In this document: one piece after another, positions 8,560 through 17,608 of the stretch | How positions within the stretch are numbered: position 1 is the first letter of the stretch | Layout: the number at the start of each line of letters is the position of its first letter | Assembly: GCF_002837055.1 (NCBI RefSeq) | Contig: NZ_PDKP01000001.1 | Coordinates: 119,135 to 165,228, forward strand | From: Lactobacillus apis | GTDB lineage: Bacteria; Bacillota; Bacilli; Lactobacillales; Lactobacillaceae | Length of the DNA stretch: 46,094 nt | Direction: 5' to 3' | Translations under genes and position numbers: made by a program | Notes under the pieces: generated by a model | What the model saw: the letters and a program-made list of their open reading frames with translations, nothing else | Told to the model about the DNA's origin: nothing | The model's database searches: none

Positions 8560-10130
8560 TGAGTGATGAACTTAAAAATAAGGTAGAACAAAGAAGAACA
8601 TTTGCTATCATATCGCACCCTGATGCGGGTAAAACAACGATTACGGAGCAAATGCTTCTTTTTGGTGGCGTTATTCGTAGTGCTGGTACCGTTAAAGCAC
8701 GTAAGACAGGCCATTATGCAACTAGTGACTGGATGGAAATCGAAAAGCAACGTGGTATTTCCGTTACTAGTTCCGTAATGCAATTTGAATATGATGGTAA
8801 AAGAATTAATATTCTTGATACACCAGGACACGAGGATTTTTCGGAAGACACATATCGAACATTGATGGCGGTCGATGCAGCGGTCATGGTAATTGACTCG
8901 GCTAAGGGTATTGAGCCACAAACGAAAAAGCTGTTCAAAGTTGTCAAGCAACGTGGTATTCCAATCTTCACGTTTATGAACAAGTTGGATCGTGATGGTC
9001 GTCCACCACTAGACTTAATTGCGGAATTGGAAGATCTTCTTGGCATTGAAGGTGTTGCGATGAACTGGCCAATTGGTTCCGGCCAAACTTTGCAGGGTCT
9101 TTATGATATTGCCAATAATCAAGTTGAGCTTTATCACAAGGACGGTGAAGACCGTTTCTTGCCACTTGATCAAGATGGCAACTTGCCTGAAAGCGAACCA
9201 TTAAGCCAGAACCCACAATTTAAGGATACTTTAGATGAAATTGAATTAATCAAAGAAGCTGGTAATACTTTTGATTCTGAGAAGATTCTCAGAGGAGACC
9301 AGACCCCCGTATTCTTTGGTTCTGCCTTAACTAATTTTGGCGTTGAAACCTTTTTAAAGAGTTTTGTAAAATTGGCTCCAGCTCCACAAGCACACACAGT
9401 TAATGATGATGAAGAGCTAAGTCCAGATGACCCGGAATTTTCAGGCTTTGTCTTTAAAATTCAAGCTAATATGAATCCAAATCACCGGGATCGAATTGCT
9501 TTCATTAGAATTGGTAGTGGCGAATTTAAGAAGGGCTTAGATGTTACTCTTGCGCGGACTGATAAGCCAATTAGGCTAAATAATGCGACCGAGTTCATGT
9601 CTAGTGAACGTGTTCAAGTCTCCGATGCCGTTGCTGGCGATATTGTTGGTCTCTATGATACTGGCAATTTCCAAATAGGTGACAGTATTTATGCTGGTAA
9701 AAAGAAAATCGTTTACCCACCATTACCAGAATTTACACCGGAATTGTTTGTGCGTGTAACTGCGAAAAACGTGATGAAGCAAAAATCGTTCCATAAAGGA
9801 ATGACGCAACTGGTTCAAGAGGGTGCGATTCAGTTATACCGCAACTATCAAACTGATGAATATATTTTGGGTGCCGTTGGTCAACTGCAATTTGAAGTTT
9901 TTAAGTTCAGAATGAAAAACGAATATAACTCAGATGTAGAGCTAAATAGTATCGGTCATCGTGTGGCTCGCTGGATTGATCCAGAGCAACTTGATCCTGC
10001 TATGTCGAATAGCCGTAATTTATTGGTTAAAGATCGCTATGATCAGCCACTGTTTCTCTTTGAAAATCAGTTTGCTGAGCGCTTTTTCCAAGATAAGTAT
10101 CCGGATGTTAAATTAACTGAGAAATTATAA
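8559..10130 (+). CDS. prfC: peptide chain release factor 3
   Basis: RF3 is the translational GTPase that recycles RF1/RF2 from the ribosome after peptide release and helps quality control after miscoding. The 523 residues fit the family. The GTPase motifs are the P-loop HPDAGKTT (20-27), switch region [20 protein letters not shown] and NKLD. The domain II/III wording ([23 protein letters not shown]) is typical of RF3 rather than of EF-G. The ATG overlaps the stop of the CorC-like gene and no separate promoter is visible. A strong terminator closes the operon. Confidence 0.96.
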   Translation: MSDELKNKVEQRRTFAIISHPDAGKTTITEQMLLFGGVIRSAGTVKARKTGHYATSDWMEIEKQRGISVTSSVMQFEYDGKRINILDTPGHEDFSEDTYRTLMAVDAAVMVIDSAKGIEPQTKKLFKVVKQRGIPIFTFMNKLDRDGRPPLDLIAELEDLLGIEGVAMNWPIGSGQTLQGLYDIANNQVELYHKDGEDRFLPLDQDGNLPESEPLSQNPQFKDTLDEIELIKEAGNTFDSEKILRGDQTPVFFGSALTNFGVETFLKSFVKLAPAPQAHTVNDDEELSPDDPEFSGFVFKIQANMNPNHRDRIAFIRIGSGEFKKGLDVTLARTDKPIRLNNATEFMSSERVQVSDAVAGDIVGLYDTGNFQIGDSIYAGKKKIVYPPLPEFTPELFVRVTAKNVMKQKSFHKGMTQLVQEGAIQLYRNYQTDEYILGAVGQLQFEVFKFRMKNEYNSDVELNSIGHRVARWIDPEQLDPAMSNSRNLLVKDRYDQPLFLFENQFAERFFQDKYPDVKLTEKL

Positions 10131-10137
10131 GCAAACA

Positions 10138-10169
10138 AAAAAAGGTTGATAAATTTATCAACCTTTTTT
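10138..10169. terminator. bidirectional terminator between prfC and the DUF1827 gene
   Basis: Perfect palindrome GGTTGATAAATTTATCAACC (10144-10163) flanked by A and T runs. It ends prfC on the plus strand and the DUF1827 gene on the minus strand. Confidence 0.85.
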
Positions 10170-10460
10170 CTATTTATCAATATTGATTTCAATTAACTGT
10201 TGGTTTTTGTCAAAGGTTATAACGTAGGAAGGATCATCTTCCTTAATTAGTCGCTTAATGACAAATTCAGCTTCTTCTTTACGAATACGACGATCATGAT
10301 TTTCCAAAGCAATTTCAATTGCTTCATTGCTTTCGGTATAGATGACAGAGGTATTTCCTAATGAATAAACTTTTACATAATTAACGTTAGTCGAATTCAG
10401 TTGACTATGAACTAGATCCTTATAACTATTGGTTACATCTATTAAGTGCATGGATTTCAC
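10170..10460 (-). CDS. DUF1827 family protein
   Basis: Small protein of 96 residues that matches my recollection of DUF1827, a Lactobacillales family of unknown function: start MKSMHLIDVTNSYKDLV, then VYSLGNTSVIYTESNEAIEI and a charged EEAEFVIKRLI stretch. It is cytosolic with no membrane segment. In streptococci members of this family also sit beside clpE. Here the gene lies downstream of clpE on the same strand, separated by 116 bp that contain a weak AU-rich terminator and a TATACT-type -10, so it probably has its own promoter. The start has a GGGTGAAA site. Confidence 0.7.
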   Translation of the reverse strand: MKSMHLIDVTNSYKDLVHSQLNSTNVNYVKVYSLGNTSVIYTESNEAIEIALENHDRRIRKEEAEFVIKRLIKEDDPSYVITFDKNQQLIEINIDK

Positions 10461-10522
10461 CCGTTTCTTCTAGTAGTTATCTTTTACTTTAGTATAACGC
10501 TAATTACAACATTTTTCTTTGC

Positions 10523-10562
10523 AAAAAAGCAATTATATTGTAATTAATTAAAATTTTATTGC
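10523..10562 (-). terminator. possible AU-rich terminator after clpE
   Basis: On the minus strand an imperfect stem closed by GCAAT/ATTGC is followed by T6. Pairing is weak and AU-rich, so termination may be partial. Confidence 0.4.
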
Positions 10563-10576
10563 ATAAAGCCGAGAGA

Positions 10577-12772
10577 TTAATGATCAATTTCCTCATCAGA
10601 AGAATTTTTTTCTTCATCGCTAATAACAATCTTTTGGTCCTTAACACTTGCAGTTAAGTTTTTAGCAGTTGGATGATCGAGCTTGTAATCAGCTACTTTA
10701 TCTTCAATTTCTTCTTGAATAGTTCTGCGAAGTGGACGTGCACCCATAGCTGGGTTGTAGCCTTCCTCAACTAACTTGTTCTTTGCTTCGTCAGTAACAG
10801 TAATTTGCATTCCGCGGCTCTTAACCATGTTGTTTACACTGTTAAGCATTAAGTCAACAATCTTAACTAAGTCTTCCTTAGATAGTTCGTTGAAGTCGAT
10901 TACGTCGTCTAAACGGTTTAAGAATTCAGGTTTAAAGAATTGACTCATTGAAGAACGAGCAGCATCTGGCTCATCACTAGCATTTTCAGCTGTAAAGCCC
11001 ACGCTAGTTTCCTTAATGCCTTGACCCGCGTTAGATGTCATAATAATGATTGTGTCTTTGAATGAAACAGTACGACCTTGAGAATCAGTTAAGCGACCGT
11101 CATCTAGAATTTGTAAGAACAAGTTCATTACAGAAGGATCAGCTTTTTCAATTTCATCTAACAAGATTAAACTGTATGGATTACGACGAACCTGTTCAGT
11201 TAATTGACCTGCTTCTTCATAGCCAACGTAGCCAGGTGCAGAACCAATTAATTTAGAAACTGAATAGGACTCCATATATTCTGACATATCAAAGCGAATC
11301 ATGGCATCTTCTGAACCAAACATTTGCTTGGCTAATTGTTTAGCAAGCTCAGTCTTACCAACACCAGTTGGACCAACAAAGAGGAAGGAGCCAATTGGTC
11401 GTCCGGATTCGTTGAAACCAATCCGGTTACGACGAATAGCACGTGCTACCTTGTCGACAGCCTTATCCTGACCAATTACATGTTCTTTTAAGTTAGAAGC
11501 CAAGTTTTGCAGTTGATTTTCTTCTTGTTTTTGTAAGTCACCAACTGGGATACCAGTTTTTTCTTCAACAATCTTATTCATAATCTTGCTGGTAATAACT
11601 GGTGATTTATCAGGATCAACCTTTTGGTCTTTTACTTTATTATATTTTTCAATTTGATCACGATAGTAAGCAGCTTTTTCGTAGTCTTCATTTTGCAATG
11701 ATTCCTGCTTTAACTTTTCAGCTGCTGCAATTCTTTCCTGCAATTTTTCTTTGTCAACGTAAGGGATGGTTAAGTTCATTCTTGAACCAGCCTCATCGAG
11801 CAAGTCAATGGCCTTATCAGGTAAGAAACGATCTTGAATATAGCGCTCAGATAATTCGGCAGCTAATTTGATTGCATCATCAGTGTAGTGAACGTGATGA
11901 TAGTCTTCGTAACGCTTCTGAATGCCTTTTAGAATTTGAATAGTTTCTGCAACTGATGGTTCTTTAACATCAACTGGTTGGAAACGACGTGACAAAGCAG
12001 AGTCTTTTTCAATTTCACGATATTCGTTCAAGGTAGTTGCACCGACTAGTTGCAAGTCACCGCGGGCAAGGGCAGGCTTAATGATGTTACCAGCATCCAT
12101 ACCGCCTTCAGCATTTCCGGCGCCAACTATTTCGTGAATTTCATCAATAAACAAGATGATGTCGTCATGATCTTGCAGTTCTTTAATCAATTGTTGCATC
12201 CGTTGCTCGAATTGGCCACGGATTCCTGTTCCTTGAACAAGAGAAACAACATTTAATGAAATAATTCGTTTATCTTGTAATTTTGCAGGTACTGAACCAT
12301 CGACTATTTGTTGTGCTAATCCTTCGACAACCGCAGTCTTACCAACTCCTGCTTCACCAATTAAGACAGGATTGTTTTTTGTTCTTCTATTTAAAATTTC
12401 GATGACACGTGCAATCTCTTTATCACGACCAATAACAGGATCGATTTTGCCTTTTTTAGCAAGAGCAGTTAAATCTGTACCGTATTGATCAAGTAGTGAA
12501 CGGCCTCCACCACCATTATTAGGATTGCCATTGTTCATTCCAGGGTTTCCTGGGTTATTAGGGTTGCCGTTCATTGCATTTTCATTATTAAAATTAAAGA
12601 GATCGTTAAAGTCGCCAAAGAAACCGTTGTTGTCGTTACTCATGTTAATATTTCCTTGTTGTTTAAGTTCTTGATAACATTGTCCACATAAATTGATTTC
12701 GCGGCTTTCTCCATTTACCTTTGCAAAAAGATGAATAGAGGCAGGTCGTTTTTGACAGTTTTGACAGAGCAT
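10577..12772 (-). CDS. clpE: ATP-dependent Clp protease ATP-binding subunit ClpE
   Basis: HSP100 unfoldase that feeds substrates to ClpP and disaggregates proteins under stress. The 731 residues show the ClpE hallmark N-terminal zinc finger (Cys3, Cys6, Cys29, Cys32) and an Asn/Gly-rich linker (about 44-92). AAA module 1 has Walker A GEAGVGKT (139-146) and FIDEIHE. A UVR coiled-coil motif follows (about 344-378), then AAA module 2 with Walker A GPTGVGKT (467-474) and LLDEIEKA. ClpC-type N-domain repeats are absent, which separates it from ClpC. The ATG at 12772 follows a strong AAAGGCGG site. Upstream, a sigma-A promoter is overlapped by a CIRCE operator, so control by HrcA is expected rather than only by CtsR; I see no CtsR heptad repeat. 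Confidence 0.96.
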   Translation of the reverse strand: MLCQNCQKRPASIHLFAKVNGESREINLCGQCYQELKQQGNINMSNDNNGFFGDFNDLFNFNNENAMNGNPNNPGNPGMNNGNPNNGGGGRSLLDQYGTDLTALAKKGKIDPVIGRDKEIARVIEILNRRTKNNPVLIGEAGVGKTAVVEGLAQQIVDGSVPAKLQDKRIISLNVVSLVQGTGIRGQFEQRMQQLIKELQDHDDIILFIDEIHEIVGAGNAEGGMDAGNIIKPALARGDLQLVGATTLNEYREIEKDSALSRRFQPVDVKEPSVAETIQILKGIQKRYEDYHHVHYTDDAIKLAAELSERYIQDRFLPDKAIDLLDEAGSRMNLTIPYVDKEKLQERIAAAEKLKQESLQNEDYEKAAYYRDQIEKYNKVKDQKVDPDKSPVITSKIMNKIVEEKTGIPVGDLQKQEENQLQNLASNLKEHVIGQDKAVDKVARAIRRNRIGFNESGRPIGSFLFVGPTGVGKTELAKQLAKQMFGSEDAMIRFDMSEYMESYSVSKLIGSAPGYVGYEEAGQLTEQVRRNPYSLILLDEIEKADPSVMNLFLQILDDGRLTDSQGRTVSFKDTIIIMTSNAGQGIKETSVGFTAENASDEPDAARSSMSQFFKPEFLNRLDDVIDFNELSKEDLVKIVDLMLNSVNNMVKSRGMQITVTDEAKNKLVEEGYNPAMGARPLRRTIQEEIEDKVADYKLDHPTAKNLTASVKDQKIVISDEEKNSSDEEIDH

Positions 12773-12802
12773 TACATTACCGCCTTTCTTTTCAATGACT
12801 AA

Positions 12803-12831
12803 ATTATATAATTAGCACTCTCAATAATCAA
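12803..12831 (-). promoter_or_regulatory. clpE promoter
   Basis: Read on the minus strand: -35 TTGATT (12831-12826), 17-bp spacer, -10 TATAAT (12808-12803). The start codon is about 30 bp downstream of the -10. Confidence 0.8.
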
Positions 12832-12838
12832 GTGCTAA
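12812..12838. promoter_or_regulatory. CIRCE operator (HrcA site) of clpE
   Basis: TTAGCACTC, 9-bp spacer, AAGTGCTAA, compared with the canonical TTAGCACTC-N9-GAGTGCTAA: 17 of 18 arm positions match. It covers the -35 and most of the spacer of the clpE promoter, an ideal place for repression by HrcA. Confidence 0.9.
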
Positions 12839-12951
12839 AACTCGGAATAATATACATTATTATCTATTGAATCCAAATATGCTAAAATAATCACTTGTAA
12901 AAGCAAAAATGCTTAATTTTTAGTGTATGTTTTAGAAAAACGGTGGTATAT

Positions 12952-13134
12952 TTGGATTATCAAAAAATTTTAGAGCAGTTAGCAAGTGGTGAACTAGATC
13001 ATTATGAAGTTGAACCTAAAGATGCATTTGCGTTTCAGGCTGCTTTAAGATCTTTTGGCAAAAGACAGAACATAACTGGTAAGGCCCTACGTGGTGGAAA
13101 AATAGTTTACAAGCAATCAACGACGGAACTTTGA
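12952..13134 (+). CDS. small hypothetical protein upstream of ptsH
   Basis: Unrecognised 60-residue cytosolic protein with a mixed-charge helix (YQKILEQLASGELDHYEVEP) and a C-terminal RQNITGKALRGGKIVYKQ that resembles a short beta/RNA-contact tail. A GTG at 12943 is also in frame (63 residues), but the CGGTGG ribosome-binding sequence covers it, so I prefer the TTG at 12952. A TGC-TAAAAT extended -10 lies at 12880-12888. It diverges from clpE and is followed by the ptsH control region. The reading frame and start are moderately certain. Confidence 0.6.
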   Translation: MDYQKILEQLASGELDHYEVEPKDAFAFQAALRSFGKRQNITGKALRGGKIVYKQSTTEL

Positions 13135-13137
13135 TGA

Positions 13138-13151
13138 TGTAAACTGTTACA
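13138..13151 (+). promoter_or_regulatory. cre-like CcpA site upstream of ptsH
   Basis: TGTAAACTGTTACA matches the cre consensus TGWAANCGNTNWCA at all but one position (T for the central G). It lies 6 bp upstream of the ptsH -35, a position compatible with CcpA action at this promoter. CcpA uses HPr-Ser-P, the product of the very gene downstream. Confidence 0.55.
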
Positions 13152-13157
13152 TTTATG

Positions 13158-13186
13158 TTGTCTAATTCACAAAAAAATGATAGTCT
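13158..13186 (+). promoter_or_regulatory. ptsHI promoter
   Basis: TTGTCT at 13158-13163, 17-bp spacer ending in TGA, TAGTCT at 13181-13186. The ptsH ATG follows 60 bp later behind AAAGGAG. Confidence 0.65.
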
Positions 13187-13246
13187 AAGTAAACGAATAG
13201 GTAGTTACTACCGGTTTGATTTTTCAATTCAAAGGAGATATTTATA

Positions 13247-13513
13247 ATGGAAAAACGCGATTTTCATGTTATTGCAGAAACAGGTATTCATGCTCGTCCA
13301 GCAACTTTATTAGTACAAGCTGCTTCAAAGTTTGGTTCAGACATCAACTTGGAATACAATGGCAAATCAGTTAACTTGAAGTCAATCATGGGTGTTATGT
13401 CACTAGGTGTTGGTAAGAATGCTGACGTTACAATTAGTGCTGATGGTGATGATGAAAAAGATGCAATCAACGCTATTTCAGAAACAATGAAAAAAGAAGG
13501 ATTAGCTGAATAA
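13247..13513 (+). CDS. ptsH: phosphocarrier protein HPr
   Basis: HPr carries phosphate from enzyme I to the sugar-specific IIA proteins of the PTS and, when phosphorylated on serine by HPrK, is the cofactor of CcpA. The 88 residues have the standard length. His15 in [10 protein letters not shown] is the phospho-accepting catalytic site, and Ser46 in [10 protein letters not shown] is the HPrK regulatory site, so both signalling roles are intact. The ATG has an AAAGGAG site. The stop overlaps the ptsI ATG by one base, giving coupled translation in a two-gene operon. Confidence 0.98.
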   Translation: MEKRDFHVIAETGIHARPATLLVQAASKFGSDINLEYNGKSVNLKSIMGVMSLGVGKNADVTISADGDDEKDAINAISETMKKEGLAE

Positions 13514-15246
13514 TGACCAAGACATTAAAAGGAATTGCTGCTAGTGATGGTATCGCTGTAGCACCAGCCTATCTCTTGGTCGAACCAGATCTTTCTTTCA
13601 CGAAGACAACTGTTTCAGATGTTGACAGTGAATTAACTCGTTACCATGAAGCTATTTCAGTATCAACTGAAGAAGTTGAAAAAATTCGTGATAGTGCCAA
13701 AAAGAGTTTAGGTGAAGAAGAAGCTCAAGTTTTTGAAGCTCATTTGATGATTTTGAATGACCCTGAATTTACAGGTGCAATTGAAAATGAAATCAAAGAG
13801 CAAAAAATTAACAGTGAAGCTGCACTTGATGAAACCGCTCAAAAGTTCATTACAATTTTTGAAGGCATGACAGATAACGAGTATATGCAACAACGTGCTG
13901 CTGATGTTCGCGATGTTTCAAAACGAATCATGGCTCACTTATTAGGTAAGGAATTACCTAATCCAGCTTCAATTGATCATGAAGTTGTTGTTGTTGCTCA
14001 TGACCTTACTCCAAGTGACACTGCTCAATTAAACAAGAAATTTGTTAAGGGCTTTGTTACTGATATCGGTGGTCGTACTGCCCACTCAGCAATCATGGCT
14101 CGTTCACTTGAATTGCCTGCTGTTGTTGGTACAGATTCAATTACTAAAGACGTTGAAAACGGTCAAACATTAGTTGTTGACGGTTTGAACGGTGATGCAG
14201 TAATTGAGCCAACTGATGAACAAGTTGCTGATTACAAAGTTAAGAGTGAAGCATTCCTAAAGCAAAAGGCTGAATGGAAGAAACTCAAGAACGAACCTTC
14301 TGTAACTGCTGATGGTAAGCAATTCATTATTGCAGCTAACATTGGTACACCAAATGATATGGAAGGCGTTAATGAGAACGGCGCTGAAGCTATTGGTTTG
14401 TATAGAACTGAATTCTTGTACATGGATTCCAAGGACTTCCCAAGTGAAGAAGACCAATTCGAAGCTTATAAAGAAGTTATCGAAGGAATGAATGGCAAGC
14501 AAGTTGTCATTAGAACAATGGATATCGGTGGTGACAAGCACTTAGACTACTGGGATCTTCCAGAAGAGATGAACCCATTCTTAGGTGTTCGTGCTATCAG
14601 ATTGTCATTGCAAAATGAAGAAATCTTCCGTACACAATTACGTGCGCTTTTACGTGCATCAGCATTCGGTAAGTTGGGCATCATGTTCCCAATGATCGGT
14701 ACTTTGGGTGAATTGCGTAAGGCTAAGGCAATTTTGGCTGAAGAAAAAGATAAGTTAGTTAAAAGCGGTGTTAAGGTTGGCGAAGACTTACAAGTTGGAA
14801 TGATGATTGAAGTTCCTGCTGCTGCAGTTATTGCTGACCAATTCGCTAAAGAAGTTGACTTCTTCTCAATCGGTACCAATGACTTAATCCAATACACAAT
14901 GGCAGCTGACCGTGGTAATGATAATGTTTCATATCTATACCAACCAGCAAGCCCTTCAGTATTGCGTTTGATCAAGCATACAATTGATGCTGCTCATGAA
15001 AATGGCATTTGGTGTGGTATGTGTGGTGAAGCCGCTGGCGACAGCACCATGTTCCCAATTTTGCTTTCAATGGGTCTTGATGAATACTCAATGAGCGCAA
15101 CTTCAATTTTAAGAATTAGAAGCTTAATGAAGAAGTTAAACACAGAAGATATTAAGGAATTAGCTAATACTGCTTGTTTTGTTTCAGAAACTGCTGAAGA
15201 AAACGAAAAATTAGTTGACGACTTAATGAAAAAAGTGAATAATTAA
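13513..15246 (+). CDS. ptsI: PTS enzyme I (phosphoenolpyruvate-protein phosphotransferase)
   Basis: Enzyme I takes phosphate from PEP and passes it to HPr, the first step of all PTS sugar uptake. The 577-residue protein has the N-terminal HPr-binding and phosphohistidine domains with His191 in [11 protein letters not shown]. The C-terminal PEP-binding barrel has [33 protein letters not shown] and the catalytic Cys in [11 protein letters not shown]. It overlaps ptsH by one base. Codon usage looks biased to common codons, as expected for a highly expressed gene (impression, not computed). A strong terminator follows. Confidence 0.98.
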   Translation: MTKTLKGIAASDGIAVAPAYLLVEPDLSFTKTTVSDVDSELTRYHEAISVSTEEVEKIRDSAKKSLGEEEAQVFEAHLMILNDPEFTGAIENEIKEQKINSEAALDETAQKFITIFEGMTDNEYMQQRAADVRDVSKRIMAHLLGKELPNPASIDHEVVVVAHDLTPSDTAQLNKKFVKGFVTDIGGRTAHSAIMARSLELPAVVGTDSITKDVENGQTLVVDGLNGDAVIEPTDEQVADYKVKSEAFLKQKAEWKKLKNEPSVTADGKQFIIAANIGTPNDMEGVNENGAEAIGLYRTEFLYMDSKDFPSEEDQFEAYKEVIEGMNGKQVVIRTMDIGGDKHLDYWDLPEEMNPFLGVRAIRLSLQNEEIFRTQLRALLRASAFGKLGIMFPMIGTLGELRKAKAILAEEKDKLVKSGVKVGEDLQVGMMIEVPAAAVIADQFAKEVDFFSIGTNDLIQYTMAADRGNDNVSYLYQPASPSVLRLIKHTIDAAHENGIWCGMCGEAAGDSTMFPILLSMGLDEYSMSATSILRIRSLMKKLNTEDIKELANTACFVSETAEENEKLVDDLMKKVNN

Positions 15247-15260
15247 ATTCATAGGTTAAC

Positions 15261-15294
15261 AAAGAGTGCATTAGATATTAATGCACTCTTTTTA
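15261..15294 (+). terminator. terminator after ptsI
   Basis: Twelve-base-pair stem AAGAGTGCATTA/TAATGCACTCTT with a 5-nt loop, then a T-rich tail. Confidence 0.88.
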
Positions 15295-15398
15295 TTTCTT
15301 TACTTTTTCTTGAGAAATTCTTCACAGTTTCTTCACTTTTACTTACTATCATAAAATATAGATAGCATAGATACATTACTTATAAAAAGAAAGTAATG

Positions 15399-15407
15399 TG
15401 ATATAAT
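15399..15407 (+). promoter_or_regulatory. extended -10 of spxA
   Basis: TGA followed by TATAAT (15402-15407), about 48 bp before the spxA ATG. No good -35 is visible, as usual for extended -10 promoters. Confidence 0.55.
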
Positions 15408-15454
15408 ACTAGAGGTAACGAATCATTTTTTGATCAGAAGGAGCGTGAAAATAT

Positions 15455-15853
15455 ATGGTAAATTTATATATATCTCCAAGTTGTACCTCGTGTCGGAAAG
15501 CGAAGGCATGGTTGAAGAAACATGATATTGATTTTAAGGAAAGAAATATCTTTTCTGAACCACTTACTAAAGGGGAACTTATCCAAATTTTGCGAATGAC
15601 TGAAAACGGTACTGAAGAGATTATCTCTACACGATCCAGAGCATTCCAACAACTTAAAATAAATTTGGATGATCTGTCAATTGATCAATTACTAGATATG
15701 GTTGAAAAGGACCCAAGTCTTTTAAGAAGACCAATTATTATGGATGATCGTCGTCTTCAAGTTGGTTACAACGAAGACGAGATTAGACGATTCTTGCCTA
15801 GAAAAGTTCGTCGACTTGAACTTGAGGAAATGCAAAAAATCGCAGATTTATAA
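15455..15853 (+). CDS. spxA: transcriptional regulator Spx
   Basis: Spx is an ArsC-fold protein that binds the RNA polymerase alpha C-terminal domain and redirects transcription during thiol and other stress. It is normally kept low by ClpXP with help from the adaptor YjbH. The 132 residues match the family length. The redox switch Cys10-x-x-Cys13 ([12 protein letters not shown]) is present, and the internal wording ([47 protein letters not shown]) is diagnostic for Spx rather than arsenate reductase. It has its own promoter and terminator. The adaptor genes mecA and yjbH lie within 2.5 kb downstream, as in the Bacillus yjb region. Confidence 0.96.
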   Translation: MVNLYISPSCTSCRKAKAWLKKHDIDFKERNIFSEPLTKGELIQILRMTENGTEEIISTRSRAFQQLKINLDDLSIDQLLDMVEKDPSLLRRPIIMDDRRLQVGYNEDEIRRFLPRKVRRLELEEMQKIADL

Positions 15854-15867
15854 TTTGAAATCTTTCA

Positions 15868-15904
15868 AAAAAAGCGTTAGTTTTGGAACTAACGCTTTTA
15901 TTTT
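15868..15904 (+). terminator. terminator after spxA
   Basis: Stem AAAAGCGTTAGTT/AACTAACGCTTTT with a short loop and a T-rich tail. Confidence 0.88.
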
Positions 15905-15957
15905 ATGTACAAAATACGCTACAATAGAACAAAGGATCTGATGGAGGTGAATGACTC

Positions 15958-16683
15958 ATGCAAGTAGAACATATTAATGAAAATACTATCCGCGTGAGAA
16001 TTAACAAGTCTGAATTAGCTAAACGTGGTCTGAAAGTTCTAGATTTGCTGGGCGATAAAGGTAAGATCCAACAATTTTTCTATTCAATTTTAGATGAAAT
16101 TGACACCGACCATTCTTTTAGCCAAGATGCTCCAGTCACTTTTCAAGTAATGCCAAATAATGGTGGACTTGACCTGTTGATCACTAAGGCAACGAATCAG
16201 GATACAGAGAGCTTATCAAAACTGTTTGAGAAGGATTTTGGCGATATTAAAAACGAAAATACTGATGATGCACGTCGCTCTTTCCTTGATTTAGAAGACG
16301 ATGATGAAGAAGATTTGGATGACGAGGACAGCCAAGACACTGATGAAGCTACAGTTCCAAAAGTTAAAAAATCGTTTTGGAAATTGCAGACAAAACAGGG
16401 TTACAGTTTTTCTGACCTTGAATTTGTAGTTGAACTTGCCGATAATTTATTGGCACCAGATCTTTCTTCAAGTCTTTACTATGAAAGAAATCGTTTTTAC
16501 CTTGACTTAGCGTTTGATAATGAAAACTATTCTGAACTTAAACCTGCTGATGCGTGGGCAATTGCTAATGAGTACGGTACCAAGGTAAAGAGTGAAGAAA
16601 TGGGACGTGTCCGGACAACTGCAAAGTGTCTTATTAAACAGGATGCGCTGGAGCAATTACGCCAGACTTTTGCTAAAAAATAA
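15958..16683 (+). CDS. mecA: adaptor protein MecA
   Basis: MecA delivers substrates, in Bacillus including the competence factor ComK, to a Clp unfoldase-ClpP protease. The 241 residues contain the substrate-binding N-terminal domain (MQVEHINENTIRVRINKSEL...), an acidic low-complexity linker (about 102-128, DLEDDDEEDLDDED) and the conserved C-terminal Clp-binding domain from about residue 140 (FSDLEFVVELADNL, SSSLYYERNRFYLDL). The ATG at 15958 lies behind TGGAGGTG; an ATG at 15951 is out of frame. The gene is monocistronic, between two terminators. ClpE is the only Clp ATPase encoded in this window, but which unfoldase it serves cannot be read here. Confidence 0.93.
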   Translation: MQVEHINENTIRVRINKSELAKRGLKVLDLLGDKGKIQQFFYSILDEIDTDHSFSQDAPVTFQVMPNNGGLDLLITKATNQDTESLSKLFEKDFGDIKNENTDDARRSFLDLEDDDEEDLDDEDSQDTDEATVPKVKKSFWKLQTKQGYSFSDLEFVVELADNLLAPDLSSSLYYERNRFYLDLAFDNENYSELKPADAWAIANEYGTKVKSEEMGRVRTTAKCLIKQDALEQLRQTFAKK

Positions 16684-16691
16684 AACTAATT

Positions 16692-16722
16692 AAAAACGAC
16701 AGGGTAAAACCTGTCGTTTTTT
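16692..16722 (+). terminator. terminator after mecA
   Basis: Eleven-base-pair stem AAAACGACAGG/CCTGTCGTTTT with a 6-nt loop and a T-rich tail. Confidence 0.88.
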
Positions 16723-16747
16723 GCGTACTTCATAATAGGTGATTATT

Positions 16748-17608
16748 TTGTACGCAGCATTTTTGAATAATGAATTAGTTACTGCCAGAGAAGAAGCAGT
16801 AAAAGAAAGTACTAACCCAAAGCAGTTTGTGAGGCGACATTATTTCTGTCCGCATTGTAAAAGAGAGGTTCAGTTAATTGTAAAAAAGAAGACAGCTTAC
16901 TTTAAGCACTTGCCACAGGTTATCAATATGGCAGGAGAAAAAGATGAGCATGCGCAAAGTAAGGAACTACTTAAAAATGCCTTGCAAGCGGCTAAATTTG
17001 ACGCGCAGACGGAAGTTTCACTTGCAAATGGTAGATTACGAGCAGATGTGCTAGCAAGTCCTAAGTTGGCTTTTGAGGTGCAATGCGCGCCGCTCAATAA
17101 ATCAGAATTTATGCACCGACATCTTTTGTACCAACAAATTGGCATTAAGGACATTTGGATTGTAGGAAAAAGGCACTTTCTTCAACATTATCTCAAAAAA
17201 ACACAACTCATTTTCTTTCGTGAAAACGAGTTGTGGAATAATTATTATTTAGAAGTTAATCCGTATCAAAGAAGTTTACGTTTGAAATATAACGTCAAAC
17301 TTGAACCACTAACGGATAGGTTACATTTTCAAACTGCTAGTTTTAGTTTGAATTCGATTGGATTAGAAAAGTTATGGTATTTTAAGCCACGCTTGAAAAA
17401 TTACCAGATTGATTCTAGCGTTCAGAAGAACTATCTAAAAATGCAATTAGCACATAAAAGTATCAATGGACTGCAGATAGGTGCAAAGTTGTACCAAAAA
17501 CAGATGACGGTTGATGAATTACCACAATGGGTGTTTAGCCAAGTTCGTTCTGTCAATTCAGCTGATAATGCTACAACATACTTTACATCAAACGAAGGTG
17601 CTTTCTAG
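16748..17608 (+). CDS. coiA: competence protein CoiA-like
   Basis: CoiA family proteins are needed for recombination of incoming DNA during competence in streptococci and Bacillus. The product (286 residues) shows the N-terminal zinc-finger-like motif HYFCPHCKREVQLI, then a restriction-endonuclease-like core: RADVLASPKLAFEVQCAPL fits the D...ExQ metal site, followed by RHLLYQQIGIKDIWIVG. The chosen start is TTG at 16748, 6 nt after AGGTG. The in-frame GTG at 16739 overlaps that ribosome binding site and is less likely. The last 26 bp overlap the 3' end of the opposing yjbH-like gene. The protein is shorter than many CoiA proteins, which have longer C-terminal parts. Confidence 0.87.
   Translation: MYAAFLNNELVTAREEAVKESTNPKQFVRRHYFCPHCKREVQLIVKKKTAYFKHLPQVINMAGEKDEHAQSKELLKNALQAAKFDAQTEVSLANGRLRADVLASPKLAFEVQCAPLNKSEFMHRHLLYQQIGIKDIWIVGKRHFLQHYLKKTQLIFFRENELWNNYYLEVNPYQRSLRLKYNVKLEPLTDRLHFQTASFSLNSIGLEKLWYFKPRLKNYQIDSSVQKNYLKMQLAHKSINGLQIGAKLYQKQMTVDELPQWVFSQVRSVNSADNATTYFTSNEGAF

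Noticed and set aside
8556-8951. 131-codon open frame antisense to the start of prfC
   Set aside because: It is the mirror of a highly conserved GTPase gene, has no ribosome binding site and gives Cys/His-rich low-quality protein.
14547-14975. 142-codon open frame antisense to ptsI
   Set aside because: Shadow of a strongly biased coding sequence; no start signals, and the translation is Ser/Pro/Ile-rich as usual for such shadows.
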